Below, piece after piece: positions 11,541-22,989 of a DNA stretch of 64,000 nt (within the stretch, counting starts at the first letter, position 1; the number at the start of each line of letters is the position of its first letter). The notes beneath the pieces were generated by a model. The model did no database searches. It was not told the origin of the DNA and worked only from the letters and a program-made list of their open reading frames with translations. Source of the DNA: Echria macrotheca (Eukaryota; Ascomycota; Sordariomycetes; Sordariales; Schizotheciaceae); NCBI GenBank assembly GCA_030411725.1, contig MU839836.1:1302001-1366000 (forward strand), in the 5' to 3' direction. The position numbers and the translations under genes were made by a program.

Positions 11541-13313
11541 GGTGTCTGGTGTCGATAAAGTTGGACACAGTGATGACTCTGGGTTGAGTGGGTAATCTCA
11601 ACACCGATTGATTGCACCATAGGGTTAGGGTAGCTGACTTCAGATGACCTGGTCAGCTTCCAGAGTTCTCCTTATTGTTTTTCCAGCTATCCGTACTGAT
11701 GGAGGTGTAACTCGATAAATATGTCCTGGGGTGCTTCAGTCAGGACAAATCCTGGCGCATCTAGTGCCTAGGATCGACAACATAGGTACCGACATTGCCG
11801 GTTGTGGTACCCGGGTAGGTACTCGCAGAGAGACAGACGAAGAAGGGCTTAGAGTCTGTAACTCACGAATGAATGCCGTTGGGGTTCAAAATAAGCTGAT
11901 ACGTTAAACAAGATTCGGTGCGTCGCAAAAATCCTTTATTCTGAGACGAGAGAAAGAACTGAGCAATCTTTTCCTCTGACGTGCCCTTTTAGGCGAAATT
12001 GCACTGTTTTAAAATCAATTGGAAGTTAATGGGCTCAATCAACTATCTAAGTTATCTGTGGCTTTTCCTAGGAACAGATTTCTCATGGCGATGCTGCAGT
12101 TGGTAGCTTGAGTTTCAGGTGAACGAAAGCCAGCTCCTCAACCGGTCGGCAAAGGAGATCTTCGATTTCATGGGAGTGGAGGAACAAAAGTCATGCTGAA
12201 TGACATTTTTACTACTTATTTAACCATAAAAAATATTGTTAATATCTCCCTTTTGTTATGTGAACGCGTCCTATACCGTCTCAGGGCAGTTCGACTCAAT
12301 CAGGAGGACCCTCAACAACTGAAGAGCGGAGTGAAGTTCTCCATTCAAAGAATTAAACTTGTTTTTTCAGGTGTCAAAGGAACCGTAAAAATGCGGCCAA
12401 TCATCAATCATCCCATGTCACAAAGTGCTGACTCGGAAACATTCCCAAAAATAAGACCGGGAAGGATCGCATGGTTTGATGCTGCGCCCCCACACGCGCT
12501 GAGTCTCTCCGCCCCCATGCAAACAACCTGCGCATTCGTTGGAATCGCGGCTGTGTAACAACCTACGACGTCCAATATCCCATCGGTAGGATCTTCCAGT
12601 TTTTGTTCTGGAATCACTCGTGGGCAATCCCAGAACAATGGGCCAAGATGTGACGTTGCCGCAAACATAGGAGGGGAAGTCCGGCGGTTGGGCGTGATTG
12701 AGCTTTTGGCGTCTGACATCAGACGTCCATCCGCCGGCACTTGCAGGAAGGTGCGACCTTGGATGGTCTGGACTCTTCCATACTTCATATTGGATGCACC
12801 TTCCAGTCGAGAACCGATTTTGTTCATGTGGGTTTGTCTGGACTTGAGTGTCTGAACACTGCACAATCAGTGCGTGCGTGAACGGAGTCAGGGTTTGACC
12901 TTGTGAGAAGAGCGTGCAAGACACAGCCTGAGGCTCACGTACTGTCTGATCCACGCCGTTAGTGTCTTTGCACTCATAAAACGACAAGAGTGATCCCTCC
13001 ATGGCTCTTTGTATGGATGAAACATTCCGATGTATTATGTATATCCCCTCTTCGTAGCCAAGATTTTGTTACAGGCCTTCTCCCCATTTCCACCTTCCTG
13101 GTTGTTTATCAGCCCAGAACTTGAATGCTGTAATCTTTTATCACTACCCGGACCCCAAACACCAAAGCCAAATATGCTCAAAATGAAGCCAACGCTTGGA
13201 CCGAACGCCTGTCCGTTACATAAAACCCAACCATACCCGCCATCTACCATTGATTACAGTCAACATTATGTCATTACCAATGCAACCCTCGCAATTCATG
13301 TCGAGTCGGTTCT
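11541..13313. other. Intergenic region, no gene seen
   Basis: 1.8 kb. It includes the promoter of the oxidoreductase starting at 11540 and the 3' side of the peroxidase. Overlapping minus-strand frames at 12408-13002 look non-coding. A/T-rich stretches lie around 11900-12260. Confidence 0.45.
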
Positions 13314-14309
13314 CTACCGGGGAAGAGGCAGCACGGCCGAGCACTCGGTCAGCTCATCGAGATTCTTGACGCCGAACATGCTCATCTTGAAGTAGGCCTG
13401 GGCGTAGGCGACATTCCACGCGGGCTGCGCACCCTGCGCGGCAAACGACTGCCAGGTGCCGGAGGTGGCTTGGTCGTGGGCCAGGGAGACATCGCTGGGG
13501 AAGCGGAACACGCCGCGGGGCGGGCGGTCGGCGGCCGTCTCTCTGTAGTAGGTCGTGTCCCACGAGCCGGGTGACGAGTCCTGTGGTGCGCCGGCGCGGC
13601 GGGGGTCCACGTTGAACTGACGCGAGACCGAGTGAGCGCCCATCAGGGCGATGAGCTCAGGAGGCGAGATGGTCTTGGCCCCGAAGAGCTGGAGGAGCAC
13701 ATCGGCCGTCTGGAAGGGCGAAGGCAGGAGGCCCGGCGGCGGCTGCGTGGTCGAGTCCTTGCGTCCGACATAGGATTTGATGCGCGGCCCCCCCGGGCAC
13801 ACAACGGTAGCGACGTTGGCACCGAACTGGATCAGATCCGCCATGGTGATGCCGTATCCCTTGTACTTGTCGAACCAAGCCTTGGTCTGGCCGGCGATGG
13901 CCTCGAGACCCTTGTTCTCCGGCCGGGCGAGCTCGTCGGTGAGCAGAATGGATCCATCCGCGCCGCCATAGGGAAGTGACGCATTCCAGGCCGCCGCATC
14001 GTGAAAGCCCAGACGGACGGCGCCCCTAGCGAGGTCTCCGCATCGTTGACCGTCGAGGAAGGCAGGGACCATGTCGCTGACGATATAACTCCAAACACAG
14101 CACTTGTCCTTGCCGCAGGGGTCGGACCCGAGTGCCCCGGGGGCTTTGTATGTGGACCCATCGGCCATGGCCGAGGCGGCACCCGAGATGATGGCCTGGA
14201 TGGCCCCGGCATCCCGCTCGGCGATTATATTGTCTTCGGATACGGTGCCCGGAAGGCCATATGCGGGAAGGGCGGCAAGTGCCGCGGTAAAGAGTGCTGA
14301 GGACCGCAT
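13314..14309 (-). CDS. Secreted class II-like fungal haem peroxidase
   Basis: Single exon, 331 aa, with a signal peptide (MRSSALFTAALAALPAYG). Distal haem site: Arg99 and His103 in VRLGFHDAAAW, followed by GGADGSIL, a structural-calcium-type motif. Proximal haem ligand: His226 in LMGAHSVSRQ, with the partner Asp likely in SWDTTYYRE. Cys pairs at DPCGKDKCC, RCGD, VVCPGG and TECS fit extracellular disulfides. Family knowledge: class II enzymes (lignin, manganese and generic peroxidases) oxidise phenolics or lignin-like substrates with H2O2; ascomycete members are usually low-potential generic types. I see no obvious lignin-peroxidase surface Trp, but cannot exclude one without alignment. ATG 14309 starts the signal peptide directly. 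Confidence 0.9.
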   Translation of the reverse strand: MRSSALFTAALAALPAYGLPGTVSEDNIIAERDAGAIQAIISGAASAMADGSTYKAPGALGSDPCGKDKCCVWSYIVSDMVPAFLDGQRCGDLARGAVRLGFHDAAAWNASLPYGGADGSILLTDELARPENKGLEAIAGQTKAWFDKYKGYGITMADLIQFGANVATVVCPGGPRIKSYVGRKDSTTQPPPGLLPSPFQTADVLLQLFGAKTISPPELIALMGAHSVSRQFNVDPRRAGAPQDSSPGSWDTTYYRETAADRPPRGVFRFPSDVSLAHDQATSGTWQSFAAQGAQPAWNVAYAQAYFKMSMFGVKNLDELTECSAVLPLPR

Positions 14310-16475
14310 CGTGCTGAGGAAAAGAAAAAGAGAAAAAAGAAACCGTTCTGATTATTGTTTAGGAGAGACGTTTTGAGTCGATGAGGGCCATGTGTCGATG
14401 GGAACGGCGAACACAACATTTAAGTACCTATTCGACCTGAGGAGGTCGGAGACCGTTCACCCAGCAAACCCGCCAGGTTGGACCAATCCAGGCTGTGCGG
14501 ATTAGGCGCCGATGTTTTCTCATCGGAGCTGTCATATTTTAGTGTAACTTCTGGGGTCACGGATCAGGCCAGGAGGCAATGTTTTTTCTCATGTCTCTGC
14601 AGGTCCGCGACCCGACCAATGCGGCAGGGAGTTTTCGAGACCGATGGGATCGTCGGAGGATCAGCAATGCCGCCCCGGTCGTCTGTGATTCGTTCCACCG
14701 CCGAACAGATCCCGGCCCCGTCAGCGACAGGCTGGTCTGGTTTTCCTGTTGGTCCAGCGCCGCATTGCAGGCGCAAGCGCAAGCACACGCAGCGGCAAGG
14801 ATAGAGCCTCAGCACTGCCCAAGCCCACCTGCGACCGGCGAGTCAACCAGCATTGCCAGTGCGTGTTCAAGCACGAAGCACGCCAAGAAACACGTTCCAG
14901 GCTCTGGGATCGGCTTTGCCATTCTGTCGAGCAAACGTCGCGATCCTTTCGAGGAGGTTGACACAAGTCGCGCTTGTCGCGGCCGCCGGGCAACATGCCC
15001 AGGTCTTGGCAGGCCATTTGAGTCCAGAACAGGATCGGCCGGCAGTGGAATCTGCTGGGACCCGGGAATACGAGATTTCGGGACGGGTATCCCACGACAC
15101 CAGGCCTTTCCGGGACTGGCGCGAGAAGAGTGCCGGACCGGGTCCGGGTCGCGGTTGCCCGACGAAAACTGGATCGGGACGTGTGATAGGGCTGCAACGG
15201 CGCAGATCGCTGCGGGGCTGTCTGGATCGGCGCTGAAGTTTGCAAATTTGTACGTGATGTTTATCAAGGTCCTCTCGTATGTTTTCCTCCGGAGTTTCTG
15301 ACCTCTCGTGCTGGACACAAACTATTCCGTACCTGCAGGGTGTAACGCCGGCGTGCCTCGGATGCTGACCGGTGACAGATCTTATCACTCATCTATCAAC
15401 CAATTATTTCTTTCTTCAATTCACTGCTACGTCTTAGACTTCCTAGGCACCAATACTAGACTAAGTAGTCAGTGTGGGCAAGTCCCTCCATACAGATCAT
15501 ACCTTACTCAGGGGTACAAACGCGACACGTGCAGCTTCAATTCTGATTCCAGCCCCGCCACCGTTAAATGGCGCCAGATATAACGATACCGCGAACATCG
15601 TTAAAAGAAAGAAAAATGAAAACAAGGCTTATTGCCACCCGCCATCCACGCAACTTCCTGCGTCGTTAGATTCTAGATAACAAACGAAAACCAAGGCGGA
15701 GGCGAAGGGGGCTGACAGCCCACACACAGCCTCCGCCACGTCCCAAGATCCAACCCAAGTGGACGTATGTCTCAGCCCAGAACCTAAAAATCGCATGTCA
15801 ACCTCCCATCCAAATGATCCTTTGAAAAAGCCAAAATTGCTTGCAGAAATGACAACTGATGGCTTGCATCTCACCACCTACCCGTATCTCACTCACTGCC
15901 TGCGCGAACTGACAGCCCAGTGCAAGTCATACAAGCACGCACAAGCACGCACAAGCAAAACTTGGGATGAGACAACACGCCCCGAGAAACGTGTGTGGAA
16001 TCAATGCAAAGCATAAACAGTAAGGAAAGTAATAAAAATGTGGCTGTACGTAGCCTGTTTTTCCCCACCTCGGCTCCCAATCCTCGGGTCTTTTTGTCTG
16101 TCACACAGTTCAACTCATACCCATAAAATCCAGCAGCAACGCCTCTGGAGAGCATAAGCGACTCCCTTCAAAACCGGGTTGACATTTATGAACGTGCATG
16201 CACACAGTGCAGTGGATAAAGTATTTATAGCGCAACATATAGTATTCCGTAAATTATTTCCTATGCATTAAAAAAAATTCAACCATGGATAAAGTTATCG
16301 TGTCTGGGTATAAAATACAAAACCCGGTAAGGCATCTTAGTCACCACCGTTCCGACTGCGTACCACGGTACCGGGGGAACGAATTCATAGAGAAACAAAA
16401 CCCTCACCAACTCCTCATGGGGGGAAAAAAAAAGAAAAACAAAACATCCCACCCCGAAAACCAAAGGAAAAAAAA
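14310..16475. other. Intergenic region, no gene seen
   Basis: 2.2 kb between two minus-strand secreted-protein genes. The G/C-rich part at 14480-15300 gives open frames on both strands, but their composition is Arg/Pro/Ser-rich and unlike a protein. The part at 15300-16475 is A-rich with homopolymer runs. The peroxidase promoter lies just above 14310. Confidence 0.45.
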
Positions 16476-17603
16476 TCAAAGAGACCAAGAAACCTCATCC
16501 GAATCGTCATACTCGGACGAAGCACACAGACTCGGAATCTGCAGCTGCGTGGCCCCCAGAATCCCCAGATTCCCGCTCACGCGCGTCGCGTACGCCGACT
16601 GGAACCAGACATCAGAAAACGAAGCCATGGCGGCGAGGCTGCCGCCGTAGTAGGGCCGCTCGACGACCCAGTCCGCGTCGACGCGGCCGAGGGTTTGGCC
16701 GCCCGATACCGTGATGGTGTAGGTGTATGATTGGGAGAGGTTGGAGAGTGTGCTTTTTTTGGGTATTTCTGTTAGTTTTTTTTCCTTTTTCTACACCAAC
16801 AACTTGATGAGAGTAGGATTCGAACATACATGGTTCCGGCGGTGGAGGAGGTGGTATTGATGGTTACCTCGAACCAGTCGTTTGCTGCGACTATTCTCAT
16901 AAAATAAGGTACGGGATTAGTAGCTGGCCAACAAAAAAAAGGTGATGACAGGAAAAGAAAAACAAACCTGGGAGGGACGAGATGGTGTAAGCCGCTGATG
17001 GCATCCATTGCCACCAGGCCTCGTTTCTGAAAATTTGATTGTCAGTGAGTGAGAGACATTTGCAAGTGATTCAAACATACCTCACAATACCCGTCGAGTT
17101 ATCAATCTATCATCCCGACAACACCAACCGTCAGCCTCTCTCTCTCTCTCTCTTCACAACTACACCACCAAACAACAAAAACAAACCTTGCACGTAGTCC
17201 CCGACTGCAACAAAGCCGTCGTCCAGCTATCCCCATCGATCCCCGCCCACGCCGCCACGGCCTGCGGATACTGCGTGACGCCGCTCCGCTTGGTGCAGCT
17301 GGGATGCTGGTAGTAAGCATGGATGAGCTTGATCTGGTTGGTCGACGTCGCGTGGTTGACCGAGCCGCACCAGTTGGCGCTGTTGGCCGTGGGATTGGCC
17401 CGGCGGCGGATCGCGGCGTCCTTGGAGGCCGGGCTGATGCGCTGTGTCGACCGGGCCTCCTCGGTTTTGATTGGGGTCAGCTTGATCTGGCCCGGCGGGA
17501 TGGGTTTCCCCTTGTACGTCGCCGTCACGCTGAACTTGAACTGGCCCTCGACTAGATGGGCTGCAGACACCAGCAGGAGAAAAGCGGCTGAGAGGTATCT
17601 CAT
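16476..17603 (-). CDS. Secreted glutamic protease, peptidase family G1 (eqolisin)
   Basis: Five exons: 17187-17603, 17081-17106, 16968-17026, 16830-16890 and 16476-16752; 279 aa. The introns are 80, 54, 77 and 77 nt and the second exon is only 26 nt. A signal peptide (MRYLSAAFLLLVSAAHLVEG) precedes a propeptide of about 60 residues that ends in a basic RRR stretch. The mature enzyme starts near ANWCGSV. Catalytic pair: Gln133 in ALLQSGTTC and Glu219 in DADWVVERP. AWAGIDGD and NEAWWQWMPSAAYTI are also typical of the family. Eqolisins are acid proteases acting outside the cell at low pH. The C-terminus (SDEVSWSL) is slightly longer than usual. Exon joins were chosen by frame and family motifs; the last intron acceptor (AAAAAG) is A-rich and the least certain. 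Confidence 0.87.
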
Positions 17604-18061
17604 GTTAGGCAACAAATGACCAAAAGACAAAAACCGGGAATATTCAAAATTCAAACGACGGGATATTAAAGACAGAAACACCGTGTTTCAGGCACGTTGC
17701 GAGTTGCACTCTCTTTTCTCTCTCTTCTTTTTATCCGCAGGAAACGTCTCCTTTTCTAGTCTTTTTCGCAAATTGAGTCCCCTCCCTCCGAACTTAGGCA
17801 GACGGAGGACGGAAGTCCCAAAAATGGTGCTCGGCATCCAACGTGGCCAGCCGGTTGCTTTCAACACCCCCGCAACAACCAAGCTTTCTTCTCGGTAGCG
17901 ACCCCTGGGCTGAGACCCTCTTGGCAAACTATCGCCATCGTAACATCGCAAAAGCGCAGCCAAACCTTTCCCAATCCAGACCAAATTTTCCCAAGGATGC
18001 GTCCGAACTGACCCCCTGAGACAGCCCAAGTTCCACTCCGGGTATGACTGATTTCCCGGGT

Positions 18062-18099
18062 TGGTGGTGGTGGTGGTGGTGGTGGTGGTGGTGGTGGTG
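18062..18099. repeat. (GGT)n microsatellite
   Basis: About twelve uninterrupted GGT triplets, about 460 bp upstream of the eqolisin start codon. Confidence 0.95.
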
Positions 18100-20751
18100 A
18101 CCAAACTCGGTGGGTTTGTTCTAGGCAAGAGGCGGTAAAAAAACCGGGGATGTGGTAATGAGATGGAGCATGAAAAGAAACTAGCCGTGCAACGGACACA
18201 ATACAACATCGCCACACGGCGAAATTCTGTGTGCTGTCAGGGCCAAACAGCCCTGCTTGCGGGGGGTAGCAATTGGAACCTCATCCACCCTCCGGGGTTT
18301 GTCGGCCCCACACCAACAACCTACACTAGAGGGCCCGGACGGTATGTAATGTAGGCAGGCAGCTAAGCGCAGCGGTCCGGACATGAGAGAGATCCCCAAG
18401 GCAGATTACGCGGGCGCGGGCACGCGCAGACGCCGCCGGTTCGATACTGCAACCGTGCTGGCAGCAAGCGGCTGACCCGACGGACCGGATCTATAAGCGC
18501 TCGGATCAACACCATGTCAGCTCCGAGACGGCCGACTGCGCGGGAGCCGTGTCTGAGAAATTGGCCGAGATGTGGTTCCGGTTTGAACCGGTCTCGACAA
18601 AAACTTTTGCCCTGGGTTGCCCTGGTGGAACTGGCGCTCGATCTAGCGACGACGAGAAGATATCGCGCTGAGTCACCGGCCGGCCGACAACGGGTCTTGG
18701 AGCTGAAGGCGCGGTTCTTGGACATCTGGAGCCAAGCGAGGTCAGCGGCGGCGCAGTTACTGTATGACGGAGTGGTATTAGCCGCTACCTGTCTTTGCGA
18801 ACTATTGAAGGGTTGCAGAGGGTTACATCGACGCCGTCAGGTGTTGCCGACAGCGCCCACTAGCACCGGGCGCGACGGGGTCCGGAGGGCGAGGACGGCT
18901 GTCATTCTGCTCGTCTCTGAAGCTGTCGCAAGATGGGGAAGCACTGGCAGGCTTCCTCAGGGATTCGGTGCTTGGGGGAAGGGGCGCGATGCAACCCCGA
19001 AGTGCGGCGGCAGGAGGCTTGGACGTTGAAGGAACCTTTGGACCAGCGCGCGCTTGTCCGCTTTGGGGAGGGAGCTCTGGCCTCCCTGCGACCCCTCCCC
19101 GACAGGGAACCCCCCGGCGGCCATGTGCGCCGAGACTCATGATCTTCGCGGCCCCGCACCATTGGCTGTTTCTGCCTGGAAACGCGCAACAGAAACTCGA
19201 TCTGATATCCGCCGATGTGCCTCGTCTGCCTGCAATGGGTCAATGGGTAGCCCTGAGCCGCTGACTTGCAGTCTGTCACCGGGCTCCCTGGCTGCAGATC
19301 GCCGACCCGCTTCGTACCTGCGCTGGAAGTGTCATGGAAGGTGTGCTGTCCTGTGCTGTGCGTGCTGCGTACTGCGTGCCTGGCAGCCTGTCTACCCCTC
19401 TTGTCGTTCCATTTCCGACGGCAAGACGCCCGCTTTCGTCAACGGCTGACAGTATCGACACACACAAGGTGACACTGGCGGCTCAGCCTCCTGAGTCCAT
19501 GTCTTCTTGGTTGGAGAGAAGAAGGATGCTGATCACGGCTCGGATCGCTCACCTCGGGCGCTCGTTCCGCGTGATAGGAGCCGCGGGAGGCTGCCTTGCA
19601 TCATGTCTGGGCTCGTGCAGCCGCAGCTGGGCCAGTTGGGACGACCAATGGTGTGGCCGATATGCTGTTTCCCCCCCTCCTAATTGGCCGCCGTCCCCAT
19701 ACCAGACCTGCGAGCACGACAATCGCCACGGCCGGCTTGCAGCAGACGGCTTCGCCGTGTGTTTGAGCTCGGAAATTACAGCAGCTGTTGGAGCAGACTC
19801 TCATTTCACAGTCGGTAGGCCGGCTGGCTGTGGACCTTACCACGAGGGGGTGGGCGGGTAGGTATGCGGACAATATTCTCCCCATGATCCACCTCGTATC
19901 CTCCGGCCGGAGGTTGTACCACGTTTTCGGTATCGCATACGTTCTGGAACGGGCTAGTCAGCCTCTGCCTTATCAGTCAGAGTGTGTACTAGCTAACTGT
20001 GTGCTACTCGAAGGTAGTATATCACCGAGGGACCAGGGCCCCGCGGACAGCTGCAGCAGCCTACTCTGTCTGCTCCCGGACAAACGCCACGCTCCTTGGC
20101 CGTTTGCTGATCTTCAGCACATCAGGGCAGTCTCCACACACACTTAGGCTGGTGTTTCAATAGTTTCGGTCTCTCAAGCCAAGATACGCCTCCTAATTTC
20201 AAAGCAACCCCCCATCATGACGACAGGCAACTGGAGTTTGTACATGTGGGTTACATTGTGGCTTTTATTTAGGAGTGGTTACGTATGACACGTTACCGCC
20301 GGTAACCTTCTCGAAAGCCAACCCTGTGGCGTGCAGGATCTCATCAGCAGACGTCACGGCCTCGATGTGGGTGCTGAAATCAGGTTGAGGTTTGTGCTTT
20401 GACGCCGAGGTTATCACAAGAAATAGCAAGGCATAAGCCGGCCCGATTCAATCACAGGTTAGTATTAGTCTACTTGACAAGAAGTTGAACTAATACTCTG
20501 TCACTAGCGCCAAGTACACCTCGCCGCCCTTAAATGGGCATAAACCCCGAGCCTTGCGCTAACAGACACAAGGCCTTAGTTCACTATACTTACACACACT
20601 TTGGATCTGGATCCTGCATGACGGTGGCGAGGCTCTTTACCCCTATTTCTTTTCCACGAAGAGATATGACTTCCCCTTCCGTGAACACGCTCAGATGAGT
20701 ATTGATTCAAGCCTCGTTCGTCCCCTTTTCCGGTTGCCACACTGGAAATAT

Positions 20752-20965
20752 TCACATGGAAATATTCAGGGGCTGCATATCGTATTGGTATCTGGGAGGT
20801 ATCTCAGCGGGGAAGGAGGTGAGCCTCGTCGATGACACCACACCTTTTTCCCGTAGAGGAACTGCGTCTGTCAGTGCGGCAAGTATAGGTCTGGTGATAG
20901 CAACCTCGAAGTCAGCCACCACATCTTTCCTTACCCCCTTTTTCATTGCCCCATCATATGAGCTG
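20752..20965 (-). pseudogene. Decayed coding repeat, copy A
   Basis: On the minus strand this stretch reads SSYDGAMKKG, then VVADFEVAITRP and ALTD.VPLREK. The same frame and peptide recur in copies B and C. Just upstream a TAG codon stands where copy B has CAG, a C-to-T change of the kind made by repeat-induced point mutation. I do not recognise the parent protein. Confidence 0.5.
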
Positions 20966-21055
20966 TTGCCGACGCTCTAGATCCATGTTCCGTCCACCCG
21001 TTGCCTCCAAAACTCCAAAGGAGACTCTTGCCGCTTCCGGCGCATCAACTGATAT

Positions 21056-21446
21056 GGAGGGCTCGTCCTACTGTAGGAAAAGTCTCTTTCTACTGTAAAA
21101 AACAAAATTCCCCATACAAAACCCTAACCCCTATCAAAACCACCCCCAAAAAGGTACATCTACCACATCTGCGGTGCAACGCCTATCGCAATCAATCGAC
21201 CACCACCACAGCCACCACGATCTTCTACCTACACACACCCGCGCAACGCAATCGCCACTAAAGCAGCAATTACACCGGAAACAACGGATTTGAACGATTC
21301 TGGCCTGTTAAGGTGGAAAGTGCTGGCAGAAGCGGCAGGGTGGTTCAATTAGCTCGACCTCCTGCGACCGAGAAGTGGGGCGAAATCTGATATGTCAGAT
21401 GTACTACAGTAGAAAGAGACTTTTCCTACAGTAGGACGAGCCCTCC
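21056..21446. repeat. 391-bp segment bounded by 42-bp perfect inverted repeats
   Basis: Left arm 21056-21097 and right arm 21405-21446 are exact reverse complements over 42 bp. The 307-bp interior has no open frame. Each arm contains the short palindrome CCTACTGTAGG. The flanks show no clear target-site duplication. It could be a MITE-like element, or arms of a larger rearranged repeat. Confidence 0.8.
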
Positions 21447-21469
21447 TCTTTCATACCTACCCTACCTAG

Positions 21470-21640
21470 TTGCTCCCCGTTCTTGAGATGACACCCCTCT
21501 CGATCCCGGAGAGGAAACATGTCCGTCAGTGCGGTATGTGTAGGTCTGATGACGGCAACCTCGAGGTCAGCCATCACATTCCCCTTGGCCCCTTTCATCA
21601 TCGCATCATATGAGCTGTGGTTGACGCTCTGAATTCAATC
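21470..21640 (-). pseudogene. Decayed coding repeat, copy B
   Basis: The minus strand reads IQSVNHSSYDAMMKG, then VMADLEVAVIRP and ALTDMFPLRDREG. About 60% of residues match copy A over 34 positions. Minus-strand orientation agrees with copies A and C. No upstream or downstream exons are recognisable. Confidence 0.5.
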
Positions 21641-21769
21641 TCGGTCCCATACACCTTTTTGCATTCAGATTTGTCAAGCACGGAATATTATCGCCTCCCG
21701 GCGCACCCACTATCCGACATTCCTACCCTCGTTGCAACTTGGCTTTCAGATGAGCAGCGAGAATATCGA

Positions 21770-21865
21770 TCCAGATAGGAATCCAGAGTGCCAGTGCGGC
21801 AAATATAGGTCTTGTGATGGCGAGACTGGAGTCGGCCACCACACCCCCGTTGACCCCTATTCGGT
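21770..21865 (-). pseudogene. Decayed coding repeat, copy C (short)
   Basis: The minus strand reads IGVNGGVVADSSLAITRP, then IFAALAL. It matches copies A and B over the central VVAD...AITRP...AAL core only, so it is the most degraded copy. Confidence 0.45.
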
Positions 21866-22422
21866 TTGTTCGTGCTCCGACCCGTTCTCCTATTCTTTCT
21901 CAGCGTCCCAGTTCCTCTCTACGCCGACCTACCTGGAATGAATTTATTTCCGACCAGATTGCCCCTTCTTCCACAAACTCAAGCCATAACCTCTGTGGTC
22001 CCTCTCTGGATAGGTACCTTAGATATGCATGCCACTGTCGCCTCTTCATGGAGGTAATACGTGCAGTTCCCGCAACTCTATGAAAGCAGTGGCGCGATGT
22101 CGACTTACCAAAATTAATATACTGTTACTAGTTTGTATTAAATCATATAGAATAAAGTATCCACATTCTACGGCTGTGCGCACGACATTTGCGTTCGACG
22201 CTGTGCCCAAGCCGAGACGGTGGTGAAACCAACCGGTTCTTGGCGCCATCGCCATCGCCACCACCTTTTCTCTCCCCATCCTCTCCACAACTTTCTGTCC
22301 CACCGAAATTCAATCAAGTTCACGTCGTAGTACTATCTCACATTGAAAACGGCAATATCCACCACAGAAGTCTTGTACAATCAAATCCGCCGACACAGAC
22401 ACAACCTCAACTTCCACTCGCC

Positions 22423-22989
22423 ATGCACAACCGCCGGCGGCATGCACCGCAGACACCCATCCTCACCAAACTCTGTCTCTTCGCCGGTCTACTAGCAACC
22501 CCCTTCACCCACGCCATCCCACAGGACCTATCCCTCCCTCCCAGCGCCGAAATATCCCAAGACACCGGCCAAGTAACAATCACCGGACCACCAACCACCT
22601 CCAACACGTCTCAACAAGCAGACATCCCCATAACAGCCACAATCTTCACCTCGGTCCCCGGCCCCTCGGCCTGCCGCGGCAGCATCCTGCTAGATCTCGA
22701 AATTTCCTTCTCAAAAACAGAGCAATGCATCGACATGCCCCGCCCGGTATCCTGCGGGACCTTCACGGCGTCCAAGGCGAGCGGGTGCGAGGCCCGCCTG
22801 TTCGCCGAGCCGGGGTGTCGGATGTACGTCAACACCGCGGTCTTCATGCTGGAAGCAAGAGCGGTGGGCGGGCTGTGGAGGAGTATGGGCGTGAGGTGTG
22901 GTATTGAGCCGCCTGATGAGGCGGCGCTGGGCCGGCCGCCTTTGGAGGATCTGATTGCTGGTGCGACGAGGCGGCCGAAGGGGGGGTGA
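22423..22989 (+). CDS. Small secreted cysteine-containing protein
   Basis: Single exon, 188 aa, with a signal peptide (about residues 1-32, KLCLFAGLLATPFTHA). The mature protein begins with a Ser/Thr/Pro-rich stretch, then a compact domain with six cysteines: ACRGS, QCIDM, SCGTF, GCEAR, GCRMY and RCGIE. The segments RLFAEPGC.MYVNTAVF and GLWRSMGVRCG resemble a domain seen in many uncharacterised ascomycete secreted proteins. No enzymatic motif is visible. It may be a cell-surface or effector-type protein; that is inference from size, secretion and cysteine content. The start is the first ATG at 22423, 5' of the signal peptide. Confidence 0.75.
   Translation: MHNRRRHAPQTPILTKLCLFAGLLATPFTHAIPQDLSLPPSAEISQDTGQVTITGPPTTSNTSQQADIPITATIFTSVPGPSACRGSILLDLEISFSKTEQCIDMPRPVSCGTFTASKASGCEARLFAEPGCRMYVNTAVFMLEARAVGGLWRSMGVRCGIEPPDEAALGRPPLEDLIAGATRRPKGG

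Larger units (their letters stand above)
17604..22422. other. 4.8-kb gene desert with simple repeats and decayed repeat family
   Basis: No intact gene seen. It holds a (GGT)n microsatellite, a G/C-rich stretch at 18360-19900 with non-protein-like open frames on both strands, and from 20.7 to 21.9 kb a decayed three-copy repeat and a perfect inverted repeat (separate entries). Confidence 0.5.

Noticed and set aside
12408..13002. Two overlapping minus-strand frames of 152 and 194 codons
   Set aside because: They overlap in different frames, have no signal, domain or repeat, and no convincing promoter or splice context. An orphan gene cannot be excluded, but there is no positive support.
14479..15388. 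Multiple open frames on both strands in a G/C-rich stretch
   Set aside because: Frames overlap on both strands with Arg/Ser/Pro-rich composition; this is what G/C-rich non-coding DNA gives.
16808..16832. tRNA T-loop-like GTTCGAATCC sequence
   Set aside because: It lies at an exon/intron boundary of the eqolisin gene, and no acceptor, D or anticodon arms can be paired around it.
18360..19860. Possible gene in a G/C-rich desert segment
   Set aside because: Frames on both strands are similar in length, lack conserved-looking motifs and have no credible splice structure.
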